From Diphasiastrum complanatum (Eukaryota > Streptophyta > Lycopodiopsida > Lycopodiales > Lycopodiaceae), in contig CM055092.1 in assembly GCA_029204225.1 (NCBI GenBank), positions 72,488,308 to 72,552,307 on the forward strand: a DNA stretch of 64,000 nt, read 5' to 3'. Each line of letters begins with the position of its first letter. Positions within the stretch are counted from its first letter, which is position 1. The notes under the pieces were generated by a model. That model worked only from the letters and a program-made list of their open reading frames with translations. It did not search any database and was not told the origin of the DNA. The position numbers and the translations under genes are program-made. Positions 31,821 to 42,290 of the stretch are shown here, piece by piece.

Positions 31821-33050
31821 CTTCGGAACTGAAAGAGAGCTACCTTAACTTTTGAAGGAAAAAAGTCTAAAAGACTAATTTACAACTGTACAAGGGAAAG
31901 GAAAGATGACTTAGCTGTTTCTGAGGACTGTACTTCCAAAGAAATTACGAAGAGGAACCCTTTCAGCTCTTTTCCCCAAGATTTCAAACCTGCTGTCTCG
32001 GAAAATGCCAGTTTGAAGCTTTAAAATGGTGCCAAATTTCTTGGTTCTTGAGTTGAGTAGCTGACTGATCTGATTTCAGGTGTGGGGCTCCAACAAACTG
32101 AGTAAAACCAGAATTTTTTGTATCTCTGCCCTCGCTGGCTGGACAGCCACCTGTCTGGCCCAGTTTTCTGAAATTTAAGGCCCAATCTTTGGTTGAATCT
32201 CTGATCTGAACTCAGGCAGTAGGTCGCTGGTCTGTGGCAATCTAGTTTGATGTTCAAACTACTGAAAAATCCTCAAAAACAGTGATGAAAAACCAATTTT
32301 TCACCTCCCTGTCCAGCGCTGGCCCTGCTAAGAAAATTTGCTTGAAAACCCTTCAAATTTCCTTGGATTTCTCTGAAATTTCAGAGGTAGATTTCTGATC
32401 CCACAACGATGGACCTGCTCGCTGGTTTCTACTCTAAATCCTTTCTAAAATCTCCTATCAGATATTTGAAATCTGATATAGATTGCTGCCTTTCCAGCGA
32501 TTTACCTACAGAAGGAATTCTACTTCCTACAACTGTAAATTCTCAGCGAATTTCAAGGGTTTGAAGGCTGTACCTACAGCGATTCTCCTCCTCTAATCTT
32601 TTCTGAGAAACTGAGAAACACTTCCTATCTTCTGATAGCTTTCTCTACTGCTGCTCCTGAACTCCCTAGGATGGAGATGGCTTTGATACCAGTGTAATAG
32701 ATCCTAACACCACAGTAGGGCAAACACTAACTGATCCACCCAACCTTGCCTACTCCCTGATATAGAGTAAGCCCCTCCTAGCCCAGTGTGAGGACTGGTA
32801 GCATGCTACTGCCAAGTGTCGGCCACGTGGCACTGACGTGGCCGACTGCACATCGGGACCCAACTGGGGGCCCTATCCTGCTGACAGGGTCCCTAGGCTG
32901 TGTTAGGCCCGCCATGGCTATGGACCGTGCTGGGGCACACTACTCACACTGTCTTGCCCTGTTGGTCATGTACGCTGGACACGACCCTGACTGTGGTATC
33001 TGACCTATCTGTGTTCTCTAGGGTTCGGCACTGGTTACGAGCTCGTAACA
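31081..33050 (-). mobile_element. Partial family-2 chromovirus F (5' LTR, leader, gag start)
   Basis: Minus-strand 5' LTR at 32693-33050 (358 bp, TG...CA), primer site TGGTATCAAAGCC beside it, leader 31821-32692, and gag from ATG 31820 (MTTPQGPDQPQERGFDEL) to DYQKIR. It stops at about 31081 in the capsid-like region, so most of gag, pol and the 3' LTR are absent. It splits an ORF that can be followed on both sides (THF before, PTYVNMMEEA after). A CCT shared by the left and right joints suggests deletion between short repeats after insertion. Confidence 0.9.
32693..33050 (-). repeat. 5' LTR of chromovirus F (358 bp)
   Basis: Near-identical to the D LTRs (one visible CGTCGG to CATCGG change). 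It retains the opening palindrome GTTACGAGCTCGTAAC and the CACGTG core. Confidence 0.93.
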
Positions 33051-33929
33051 CCTACCTATGTCAACATGATGGAGGAGGCTCTCGATAGAGGGCAGAGTGA
33101 TTTAGATGCCGGTCCCGCAGCTATTTGGATGCGTGTAGTACAGAGTCATGGCCGTTACTACGACAACACACCAGAGGAGGCACCAGATGACTTTGATTGC
33201 TCAGATTGGGAGGCCATGCAGGGTCTACAGGGTGCACGGGATGAGGCACGGGTTGATTCAGGGGATGGTGCACAGGATGAGGCCCAGAGCCCAGAGCATT
33301 TGTATTCAGATGCCCAGCTAGACGACTTGATTGCCACATTGGATTCAGAGGCTCAGCAAATGTCGTGTGTCAGGGCACCCCCTTCATCTCTTGCCAGCAT
33401 GCCATATACAGAGTCCCAGCCAGAGCAGCCGCACGAGGTGTCTACAATTCCTCCAGCTCCTCAGAGTGTATATGTGTGCCGCACAGCTCCTCCAGTGCCA
33501 CCGATGCCATTTAGGCCTGCAGCCCCTCCATCGCCGTCCACTTCTGCAGCACCAGGTCTCCATGGCAGGCCACCATCTGTGCCCAGGTTTTCTCTTGCAG
33601 CGCCCACATCCATAGTGGCTCCTCCAGCTGCTCCTCCAATGGCAGCACCCACTCCACATCCGCCTCCTTTGGCAGCACCCACTCCACTGGCTCCCCCTTT
33701 GGCAGCACCCAGGATGTACCAGTACGGGCCACCGCAGCGCCCCTTTCAGTACATATCGTCGTTGTACTCGCCTCCTGCACAGCCAGTTCCTCCACCTGCA
33801 GCAGCCCCACGGGCACACACTCCACGAGCTCATCCTCCTCACTTTATTTGCTGCACATTGTGCGTATGTCGCTTTGTACATGCGATGTTGTATTTTCAAT
33901 TTAATGTCAAATTCTATGTGCGTGTGTGA
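33051..33929 (+). pseudogene. Unassigned transposon-linked ORF, 3' part, proline/alanine-rich tail
   Basis: The frame interrupted by F continues here (PTYVNMMEEALDRGQSDLD) and stays open for about 290 codons to a TGA at 33927. The first roughly 110 residues are acidic with Tyr and Trp (RYYDNTPEEAPDDFDCSDW). Residues about 130-265 are Pro/Ala-rich with repeats of the type APPMAAPTP, PPPLAAPTP and PPLAAPRM. The last roughly 20 residues may be beyond the natural end. Long, compositionally consistent openness in one frame argues for past coding; no family is recognised. Together with 30698-31080 it would make a protein of about 420 residues. Confidence 0.45.
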
Positions 33930-34258
33930 ATCCGATTTTCAACTAATTTCGATTGAAGTGAATGTTAGCTTCACATAAATGCACCTACATCATGAGCACA
34001 ACAATTACCCCTACACCCCAAACGGCATTTCATAAACACATGTAATACATTTGCATTTAAAAAAATTACAGAGATTGCATTTCACATGACCAGGCTCGCG
34101 TTGCACAAAAAACAACTATATATTGATTCAACCGTTGTATAAAGATAACATTACATATTTTGTCTTTTTTTAAGCAGCCATCTAGTTATTTGTCGCACCC
34201 TAAACTGCCGAAAACTACATAGCAACAGTCCGCCACATACGGCTGGACCTTATCTATT
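33930..34258. other. AT-rich gap, nothing recognised
   Basis: Sequence between the + strand proline-rich ORF and the convergent minus-strand frame. It contains A-rich and T-rich stretches that could hold polyadenylation signals for either, but none is assigned. Confidence 0.4.
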
Positions 34259-34660
34259 CTAAACATTCCTACTGATCCTCCACGGACTCCTCGCCCTCGT
34301 TAGGTGCATTGTTTTGTCGCTCTCGCTCTGCCTCCCGGTTAGCCCGAGCTGCCTCCTGGTTAGCCCGACGTCTGGCCACCGTCGTGTGAAGTTCATTCCG
34401 ATCTGCTCATCCAAATCCAGCTCGACAGCGGGGACAGAAGCCACAGCGGGGGCGGGTGGCTCCGGTTTCGGATTTCTCTGCCGAGTCTGTCGCAGCATCT
34501 CTCGGATATCTGCCTCTTACTTCCGATGTCTTTCGTTGTGCCTTCGGATATCTTCCTCAAGCTTCCTCCTGGTTTTGCCCTCGGGCTTCGGTGGTATGCG
34601 CTTTGCCATCTCGATCAACCTTCTCCTCACAGCACCCTGGTCCTTGAACACCCCCCTGGC
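34259..34660 (-). pseudogene. Minus-strand ORF with DIRRHN motif shared with element G
   Basis: Reading from about 34660 (VRRRLIEMAKRIPPKPEG) through KLEEDIRRHNERHRK, one TAA, then EADIREMLRQTRQRNPKPEP and a stop near 34259. Element G carries the related EQILEDVRRHNKRKQEAEF on the minus strand near 60600 and a + strand copy near 48390. There the position of the TAA is CAA, so the stop here is another Gln-to-stop change. The protein is basic and helical, then Pro/Ala-rich. It lies downstream of the hATC segment at 35.6 kb on the same strand and may be part of the same transposon gene or a second gene. Confidence 0.45.
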
Positions 34661-35031
34661 TCTCAAACAGCCTCACAGCCTGTCACCGGCTCTCGCTTGC
34701 TCTCTCACAGCCTCACAATGGCATTCCCAGTGCTTATTTATCCCCACAGCCTAATCGGCCATGTGGATCCCCATCATCCCTCTATGTGCCTCTGTACCTG
34801 CCCCCATGTGATGCTCCCCCCCTGTGTTGCTCTCCCATTGGCCCCATGGTTTGCTCACCCATAATGCCCATATGCCGTTGCACCAGTCCCCTGCACCATG
34901 TACTGTACCCTCTTTTTTTTACACCCAGAACCCCTTTCTTTTCCATTTTTTTGACCTATTTTGGTAGGTAATAGGCAAAATATAAATATTAAAAATATTT
35001 AAAAATATATATATATATTAAATATGGTAGC
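34661..35031. other. Nothing recognised
   Basis: C- and T-rich on the + strand with no recognised domain, running into short A/T runs near 34970-35025. Confidence 0.4.
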
Positions 35032-35124
35032 GCCCTGGTACCGCGGATCCTAGGGCGGTACCGTACCGGCGGTACCACTGATATGGTACCGGCGGTACCA
35101 TACCAACGGTACCAGAGGCCACTA

Positions 35125-35173
<49 letters not shown>

Positions 35174-35230
35174 CATAGATGCATAGGAGGGCGGGGGCAT
35201 TCCAAAATGCGTCTCGGAATGTGCCCCCGA
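35032..35230. repeat. GGTACC-rich block, (AT)n run and GC-rich hairpin
   Basis: Within 35035-35115 GGTACC occurs six times, twice as GGTACCGGCGGTACC, and most copies can pair with one another. An (AT)n run follows at 35127-35171. Then GGGGGCATTCC (35193-35203) can pair with GGAATGTGCCCCC (35216-35228) with a 2-base bulge. Palindrome-rich subterminal DNA next to an (AT)n run is what the ends of the other hAT-like copies look like, so this may be the end of a different subfamily. Confidence 0.6.
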
Positions 35231-35548
35231 AATGCCTTTTTTTTTTTCTCCTGCTCATCCACCCACTCCTTCTCGTACTCAACTGGGAACTCCCTCCCCC
35301 CCCTCTAGTGAATCCTCCTTATCCCTCACTTGCCTCCTCCTCTCAACTGCTCTCAGTTGGCGTCGTGCATAGCGGGGCCTCGACATCCATGTATCTATGC
35401 AACTCTCAAAGGATCTCCTCATTGGCATCGGACTGCGTCTGGGGTGCTCGCGGGCGCCCGTGTCGAGCATGCAAGATTCAACGTTCACCTGCAACCATGA
35501 CAGATATTGAGTCACCATACAAGTTTCGTTGTAGAGCCTATAAAATAC
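35231..35548. other. Nothing recognised
   Basis: C- and T-rich on the + strand near its start, without a domain-bearing frame. It would correspond to the tail region after the hATC segment on the minus strand, but I cannot follow a reading frame through it. Confidence 0.35.
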
Positions 35549-36230
35549 CTAAAACCTAGCAATGACGAGAAGCATATGTAAGGCAAGCAAGGGTGTGGCA
35601 AACAACCTCAAGCAGGCCTCCGTCTCTGCCGTATCGTCGTAGCATCCGTGCGTTGCTGGACACCAACCACCTGCACTGCTCAATCGATAGCCGGTTCCTC
35701 TTCTTCGTGTGCTGCATGGACCAGTAGCTCCAGTTCCGCTCACAAGCGAAAGCTGAACAATCCTGAGACAGCACTCTCTCGGCCAAGCGCTGGAGCTCTG
35801 ATGTGTGGAGCGGCCATAACAACCCCAACATGTCACTGGACGGAGTTGATCCTCCCTCCAAAGCTAGCACCGATCATGGCCAAAGACCCTGAGTTCAGCA
35901 AGTCCCCCTCGATGATGCTGAGGCGCTCAGCCCCACATGATGGCAAAATAACGATTCCACGAGTCAGGGTCTATACAAGAAAGATCGTACGGGCATGAAC
36001 CATGAAAACCCTCAGAAGATAAATTGAAAATTGCAATGTAATACTTGGCCCTCAATACACTCGATCTGTGTACTCCAACCATCCTCTGTGGAGCTCCGGG
36101 TCCCCCGCTCATCTAGTGGTGCGCCACAAGGGGTGCAACATGTGGGCTATCGCGTGGATGGGCCTCTGGAAATAGTCCCACCTCTGCTGCCAAATGTCTA
36201 GTAGCTCCTACCTCCTGCAACACCCAACAA
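35549..36230 (-). pseudogene. hAT transposase, C-terminal part (hATC dimerisation domain)
   Basis: On the minus strand, ELLDIWQQRWDYFQRPIHAI followed by AHMLHPLW (about 36205-36125) matches the pre-hATC region of plant DUF659-type hAT transposases. It is followed, after broken sequence, by LQRLAERVLSQDCSAFACER then NWSYWSMQHTKKRNRLSIEQ (about 35800-35660), the hATC dimerisation segment. A TGA follows shortly after HPLW. The catalytic N-terminal half is not found, so this is a fragment. Confidence 0.75.
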
Positions 36231-37927
36231 CACAAGACATTACAATCATCAGTCCTTTCTCATGCGAAATTACAAAATGAATGGAAGCGTAGCACAGACA
36301 GGGGAAAGGAATTGTACCTAGCCTCATCCAAGTGGGATCTGGTCAGCGCCTCTCCTCAAATTTGCTTTTCAGATTAAATCAATTGGTTTACAGATTAAAC
36401 ATGTATTAATTCGAAGCTACTTATAGTAAGGTATTTTTTAGAGGGACACTTGTGGTATGGGACGCACCTGATTCCAATAAGTAATCTCACAAAATGAATC
36501 GGTTATGATATGATAGATCAAATTTCTCGATATATATTTGATAATATAACTAGGGTGTTTTGTGTGATATCAAAATTGAAATATCGAAAACCCTTAAAAT
36601 TAGTTATTTCTCGTTCTAAAAACATTTACTTTTTGTAACATTGTTGCAAAGCATATAGTGTAGGTATGGTGATTCTTATCGTTGGATGGAATCATTTAAG
36701 ACTTCTACGTAAACTATATGAACAATCTTCCTTTATGAATTTCATTTCGGTATTGTGGATTTTGAAAATCCTAAACAACTTTTATGGTGATTCTATTGCT
36801 ATTTGAGAAGTGATACACTTCTATAACCATGTTATAAGTATCAATTTCATAAGTTCATGGAAAAGTTATGTGATCTGGTGTACAATAATTAGTTACTCGT
36901 TTTTCAGTACATAATGTTAACTTTGTGTAAAATGCTATTTCGCCCTGTTTCTTATCACATATTGATACGACACTTCTTTCTGAAATTGGGAGTTTCTGAA
37001 ATTTTAAAAAAAAGTTGGGGGGGGGCGGGGGGTGAGGGGAATGCAAGAGAATTTCATGCTTTGATCTTTCCTAGTGAGATAAATTATTTGAGTATCATTT
37101 ATAGATGCGTGGCATTCCAGAACGTAGAGTTCCGATCACGTTCCGGAACGTCGTTTGTTTTGTTTATTTATTTATTTATTTTTTTGGGGGGGGGTTGTAA
37201 ACATTTTTAGGTGTCTTAGAAAATAAAAAAGGCCATAAAAAGCAATCGAAAAACACAGTTAAATACCTTGTATTAGGTATCATATTCTAAGCATTTATCT
37301 TCTGAATGTTTAGAATATTCACTGATAGAAGGTATTTAAATTCTAGAACATTCCAGGTTCATCATACATGTTTCGAACATTCTAGAAAATTTGAGTTGAG
37401 ATGGTTTAGAACATTTTAGAAAATTCCTAGGAACGGTTCTTTAGGAATTTGAACCGTTCCTGAGCTGTGGCATTCGAACCATTTCTTAGCTGTTGCGAAT
37501 GCCAGAACGATCTGCCAGAACTGGTTGCAATAACAGGTTGCCAGAACTGATTTGCTAGAACAAAACGATTTCAAATGTCAGAACCAGTTGCGTGCCAAAA
37601 CAATCTGCCAGATCGGGTTGCAAAAATGATTTCGTTCAGCGATCAACAGATTTCGGATGCCAATCATTGCCAGTACATTAATTTTAGATCAGCAGGATCT
37701 ATGGATTTCAGATGCAATGTAACTTCAGAATCTATGGTCTAAATTTTCATTATTAATTTGATTCTTTTATGGACATAGTTCACAGAGCATCACCATAGTT
37801 GTAAGAGGGAACCAAGCATAGTGTTTTTTTTTTTCCTTCAGATTCCAGAGTAGGAATTTACCTCTAAAAGGAAATGAGATCAGATGTATAGTGGTATGGG
37901 TCAGAATTCGTAAACTCGTATTGCATA
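36231..37927. other. AT-rich intron sequence with repeated GTTCCGGAAC-type words
   Basis: No gene recognised. Near 37100-37160 the words CATTCCAGAACG, GTTCCG and GTTCCGGAACG cluster, and near 37380-37620 GCCAGAAC and GAACCGTTCC variants recur. These resemble the MITE at 37936-38153 and may be an older relative. Confidence 0.45.
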
Positions 37928-37935
37928 CTATGGGG

Positions 37936-38153
37936 CTTAGAAGCCCGTTCCGACCAAAATGTGTCGAAACGTTCTGTTCCGAACGTTCCGGAACGTTCCT
38001 GGTTGGAACGATATCTTTTAAGTTATAAAAAAAAATGTATATTAGCTGCATTTTATATGAATTAAATCCTTCGTAAAAAAACGTATTTTTTTTTGAGGGC
38101 ATCGTTCCGGAACGCGTTCCAGAATGCGTTTCGTTCCTGAACGGGCAACTAAG
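37936..38153. mobile_element. hAT-type MITE, 218 bp, with 8-bp target duplication
   Basis: Flanked on both sides by the perfect octamer CTATGGGG (37928-37935 and 38154-38161), the duplication length typical of hAT transposases. Terminal inverted repeats are CTTAGAAGCCCGTTC on the left and the reverse of GAACGGGCAACTAAG on the right, 13 of 15 matching. Inside, close to both ends, are palindromic GTTCCGGAACG words. No coding capacity, so it must be mobilised in trans. Confidence 0.9.
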
Positions 38154-38161
38154 CTATGGGG

Positions 38162-39050
38162 TTACGGAGACCTGATTACCATCAGAAAATCTGTTGATCT
38201 GTTGTTCTGTATTCCTTTTAAGTGGTTGATCAACGTGATTCTAGTAGTGTACTACAATTTGTAAGGGTTGACCGTGGGAAAATGGATTTGGGTAAAAAGT
38301 GATGTTTAGGAATGTTGGTTTGTGTGTGGACATAAATTCCTTCACAAAGATTTTTGAGTGTTGCATTATCTTCTTGAAGATAAATAGCATCCTCATTTTG
38401 TAAGTGAGTGCAGGATTCTCAGTTTGGTAAAGATAACAATTATAAATCTGTGAATGAATCTATTGGTGTATGTCATATATGTCAAGAGTATAGAGAGATC
38501 TTTTGTAAAGCATGCAAAATCCTGATTGATCTAATATGTATTCTTAGGTACCGAGGTTTATCTAGCATGCTTAAGCTAGTACATGGAACATAGGCTTACT
38601 GGGGAGAATTATCTGTTGATTATTGCTCGTGGGTTAATAAGTCATCTTTGGGGATGGTTATCTTATTGACTAAAGATTCAGAATATGAAAAAATGTGGTG
38701 TACTTGTAAAGGCCTGCATCTAGACATTGTGGTCTTTCTTAATTATAGTACTAACTTGGTTAGATAGAGATATTCTGGTTAGTTATGTAAACTGACAGTT
38801 TGAGTATTGTTCAATGATATTGTTTGCATAATTGAAGTATCTCTGATTATACACATACTTTGTGGATCACCATTTTCCACTGAAGGTGCTGTGTTTATGA
38901 GATACATACAAAAAATATAGTAAATTAGATATTTACTTAAATGCTTGTTTGTCTATCTGCAAACTTTTCGTGGTCCGTTTCTCTATAACATACGTTTATC
39001 TTGGTTGTGGATCTTTTCTTGTGGGAAAGGTGAACTCTTTTATGAGTTAG
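38162..39050. other. AT-rich intron sequence, nothing recognised
   Basis: No convincing domain. It precedes a Gypsy relic and may include its unrecognisable upstream part. Confidence 0.4.
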
Positions 39051-39059
39051 ATATTGATT

Positions 39060-39670
39060 GAGAACCAAGAATATTGTTACAATCTGGACTGAGTTGATGC
39101 AACAATTTGAATTCGCAGTTCTGTATGTTAAAGAAATTGAGAATATGGTTCAAATACTTTGAGTCGTATTTGTGAAATAAAAGAATTTTGTTCACAAGGA
39201 TTTCTGCAAATTGGACCTTCCATTCACGGGTTATCGGAAGAAAGATCCGCAATTAGTACTTGGTGGGGTATGTAAAATTGTTAGGTCTAGTGGCTAGGTG
39301 CTCAGATCAGAACTAAAGACATGAAAGTGAGGATCAATTTTCCCTCCATGACGGATTGTTATTCCATGATGGGAGAGTGTTTGTATCAAGGGATGTTGCT
39401 ATTCAAATTAAGGTTTTAATTGAATATCATGATGAACTTTGGGTGTTCTGGTGATGAGGATTCTTGGGAGCAAGCTGATTTGTGAAAGAGTAATTTTTCT
39501 CATTCTTCATTCTGGGGTCAAAATTAAAATAGGGTTGGAAGAATGTTATGTGCATAACCATGTTCAGCAGGTATTAGGCTTGGCCTAGAGTGAAAGGTAG
39601 TCCTTAACCCAAAATAGGTTGTTGATCCTATTTGGTTAAGGCCTTGCCTCATGCAAAAGTGGTTGTGAAT
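39060..39670 (+). pseudogene. Decayed Ty3/Gypsy relic: end of RNase H and start of integrase
   Basis: Translation gives IWTELMQQFEFAVLYVKEIE followed by NMV (about 39085-39155), the RNase H end that precedes integrase in Gypsy elements. Further on comes HDGLLFHDGRVFVSRDVAIQ followed by VLIEYHDELWVF (about 39345-39455), the integrase N-terminal region before its HHCC domain. Stops and frameshifts are frequent and no LTR is present. The degree of decay resembles the relic at 4425-5445 and the strand is the same. Confidence 0.6.
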
Positions 39671-39771
39671 GATGTCTATATCTAGATATTGTAGCAAAGC
39701 ATAAAAGGGAATGCTCTTGAAACGAGAATCCGCACGTCACATGGAGGGCAGGACTTTGAAGATTATATAGT

Positions 39772-42290
39772 AAAGGGAAAGAACCCATGGAAATGGAAGA
39801 ACAGGAACAGTTCGTCGAAGAACTCGACGAACTGGTTACCAAGGAGCAGTCTTTCCAGTTGGTAACAGAAGTGGATGAACTGAAGTTGGCATTAGCCAAT
39901 TTTAAGTCCAATGTGGACGACTCGTTCGCTGAACTCAAAAGCTTGATTTTGAGTTCCGCGAAAGGAAGCCTTCCCTCCACTTCTCAGTTGTCGCCTTCTC
40001 TACTTCCATCAGTTTCGGGTGAAACTTTACGGTCTAACCCCAATGTTTTTAAAGATTTAAAGCCTCCTACTTTTAATGGGGAAGAGAAGGATAGAAATGC
40101 AGACATTCTACAAACCTTCCTCAGCAAATGGAAGAACATTCATGCTCTTAAACAGACCCCTAACCATTTGCAAGCAATTGAGGCCAGTCTTTTCTTAGGG
40201 CCCATGGCCTATAAGTGGTGGTTAAATCTCGAGGAGACTGGGCAGACTCCCCGGTCATGGAAGGCCTTTGAAGAAGCCTTCCTAAGAGAGTTCCTACCTG
40301 AAAATGAACTTGATAGAGCCTGGGAAGCCTGGGAAAGAACAGTAATGGACAAGTCCCTCATCCAATATATCTCGCAGTATCGAGAAGCAATTTTAAAGAT
40401 TAAAAATATGGATGATTATCAGAAAATTACGGGATTTGTCCGTGGCCTCAAAGATGAATATAAAGTAGAGGTCCAGAGAAACTTGCCTACTACCCTTGAG
40501 CAAGCTCTCAGATATGCTCAAATCTATGATGATTCAGTGTGGTAGGAAGAGGGCGAGAAGCAGCCACTTTCTGAGCAGCCTCCTCAAAAAGACTTTCAAT
40601 TTAAAAAGAAAGAATCAAGATAAATTTAAAAGTGAAGCTCCTCAGAAACGCCCTTCACTCATACAGCCCTTAAAACCAGATGATTTTGGGAAAGCCAAAC
40701 AAGAACGTTTGTGCTTTGTGTGTATGGGCAAGGGACACAGTCAGACAGTGTCCCAAGGGGCCTTTCACTAAAAAAGATAAGAAAGATAAGAAACAAGTCC
40801 ATCTTGTTTAGACTGTATGTTTCCCCAGTGACTCGGCAGCTTCCGAGATCAAAGTGTATCATGAAGATCATGAACACTGTTGCCAGCTGACCTCTGCAAT
40901 GCTAGCGAGACCCTTCAGCTCTGGGCCGCATGACCTAGTACGTATGCATGGGAAAGTTGGTAACCAGTCAGTAAGAGTTATGGTTGATGATGGGGCAACC
41001 CGTAATTTCATCAACTACACCCTGGTTAAAAAGCTCAGAGTACCTAGTCAGCATAGGTACATAGTTTCATTAGCTAAGGGTGAAGATAAAAACATATGGG
41101 AAACTATGGTAAATAATTTGAATCTTGGTATTCAGGAGTACCAAGATGAAATAAACTTTCAGATAATGCACCTAAATCGCAGAGATATTGTTCTCGGGAG
41201 AGATTGGCTCTACAGTTTAGGACCTTCCCTCCACAGAAACTATCAGGAGACCACCCTCAACTTTCAGCATAAAGGCCGAGAGATCCAGTTGCATGGGGAG
41301 CATGATGTTCCCAACAGTCCTATGGTCTGCAGTTCAGAGCTCCGTCAGCTAATCGGAGACAAAGACCATCAGGTTTTCTTATGTGACTTTCAGTTTATTC
41401 CTGAAGTTTCTATTTCCACTTCTATACAACAGAAAATCAGTAAATTAGAAACTTTATTGTCTAAATTTAAAGATGTTTTTCTTGAAGATTTGCCACATGG
41501 TTTACCACCTAGCAGAGAGGTAGATCATGTAATAAACCTAGTACCAGGTACAACACCAGTCTCTAAACCTCCGTATCGGGTTAGCCGAACAGAGGATGAA
41601 GAAATAACTAGGCAGTTAACAGATTATCTTGGGAAAGGCCAAATTCAGACCAGTAGTTCACCTTGGGCCTCACCAGTCCTATTGGTGAAAAAGAAAGAGG
41701 GGTCTATGCGTCTTTGCGTAGATTACAGAGCCCTCAATAAAGTCACAATAAAGAATAAGTAACCTATGCCTCGAGCAGACGAGTTGTTTGATCAACTCGA
41801 CGGGGCTTAGTTTTTCAGTAAAATAGACCTCAAATCGGGATATCATCAAGTCCGTATAAAGTCGGAAGATGTCTCGAAAACAGCTTTTAGGACTCGTCAC
41901 GGTCATTATGAGTTTAAGGTGATGCCATTTGGGCTCACAAATGCTCCTACCTTTATGACCTTGATGAACAGTGTCCTCAGACCATACTTGGGTAAGTTTG
42001 TAGTCGTATTTTTAGATGACATCCTCGTCTACAGCAAAACGAGGAAGGAGCATCTAAAACACCTCAGAAAGGTGTTTCGACTGCTCAGAAAGCATAAGCT
42101 TTATGCTAAACAATCCAAGTGTGAATTCTTCGTTGAAGAAGTATCATATTTGGGTCACATTATCTCGTCAGATGGGATTAAGATGGACCCGAATAAGGTT
42201 AAAGCCATACTCAGTTGGCTGAGACCTCAGAATATTTTAGAATCTTTCTTGGTTTGGCGGGATATTACAGACGATTTGTCAAGGAATATG
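39772..42290 (+). mobile_element. Family-2 chromovirus fragment I (gag to RT), no LTRs
   Basis: Homology to D and E starts at AAAGGGAAAGAACCCATGG in gag (EPMEMEEQEQF) and continues through capsid, zinc knuckle, protease and RT to ...[12 protein letters not shown], then stops at 42290 within the RT-RNase H linker. The next base belongs to family 1 on the opposite strand. A 2-bp insertion near 40537, a TAG for CAG near 40808, and stops in RT (TAA after KNK at 41760; TAG near 41808) disable it. Confidence 0.88.
39787..42290 (+). pseudogene. Gag-pol remnant of fragment I
   Basis: Gag reads MEMEEQEQFVEELDEL (39787) to the frameshift at DDSV. The zinc knuckle is damaged ([13 protein letters not shown]) by an indel near 40738. 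Protease shows [13 protein letters not shown] with His replaced by Arg, and RT shows [11 protein letters not shown] near 42010. No complete domain set, so no activity expected. Confidence 0.85.

Noticed and set aside
33384-33899. Minus-strand open frame rich in Trp, Arg and Cys opposite the proline-rich ORF
   Set aside because: Shadow of the plus-strand Pro/Ala coding sequence.
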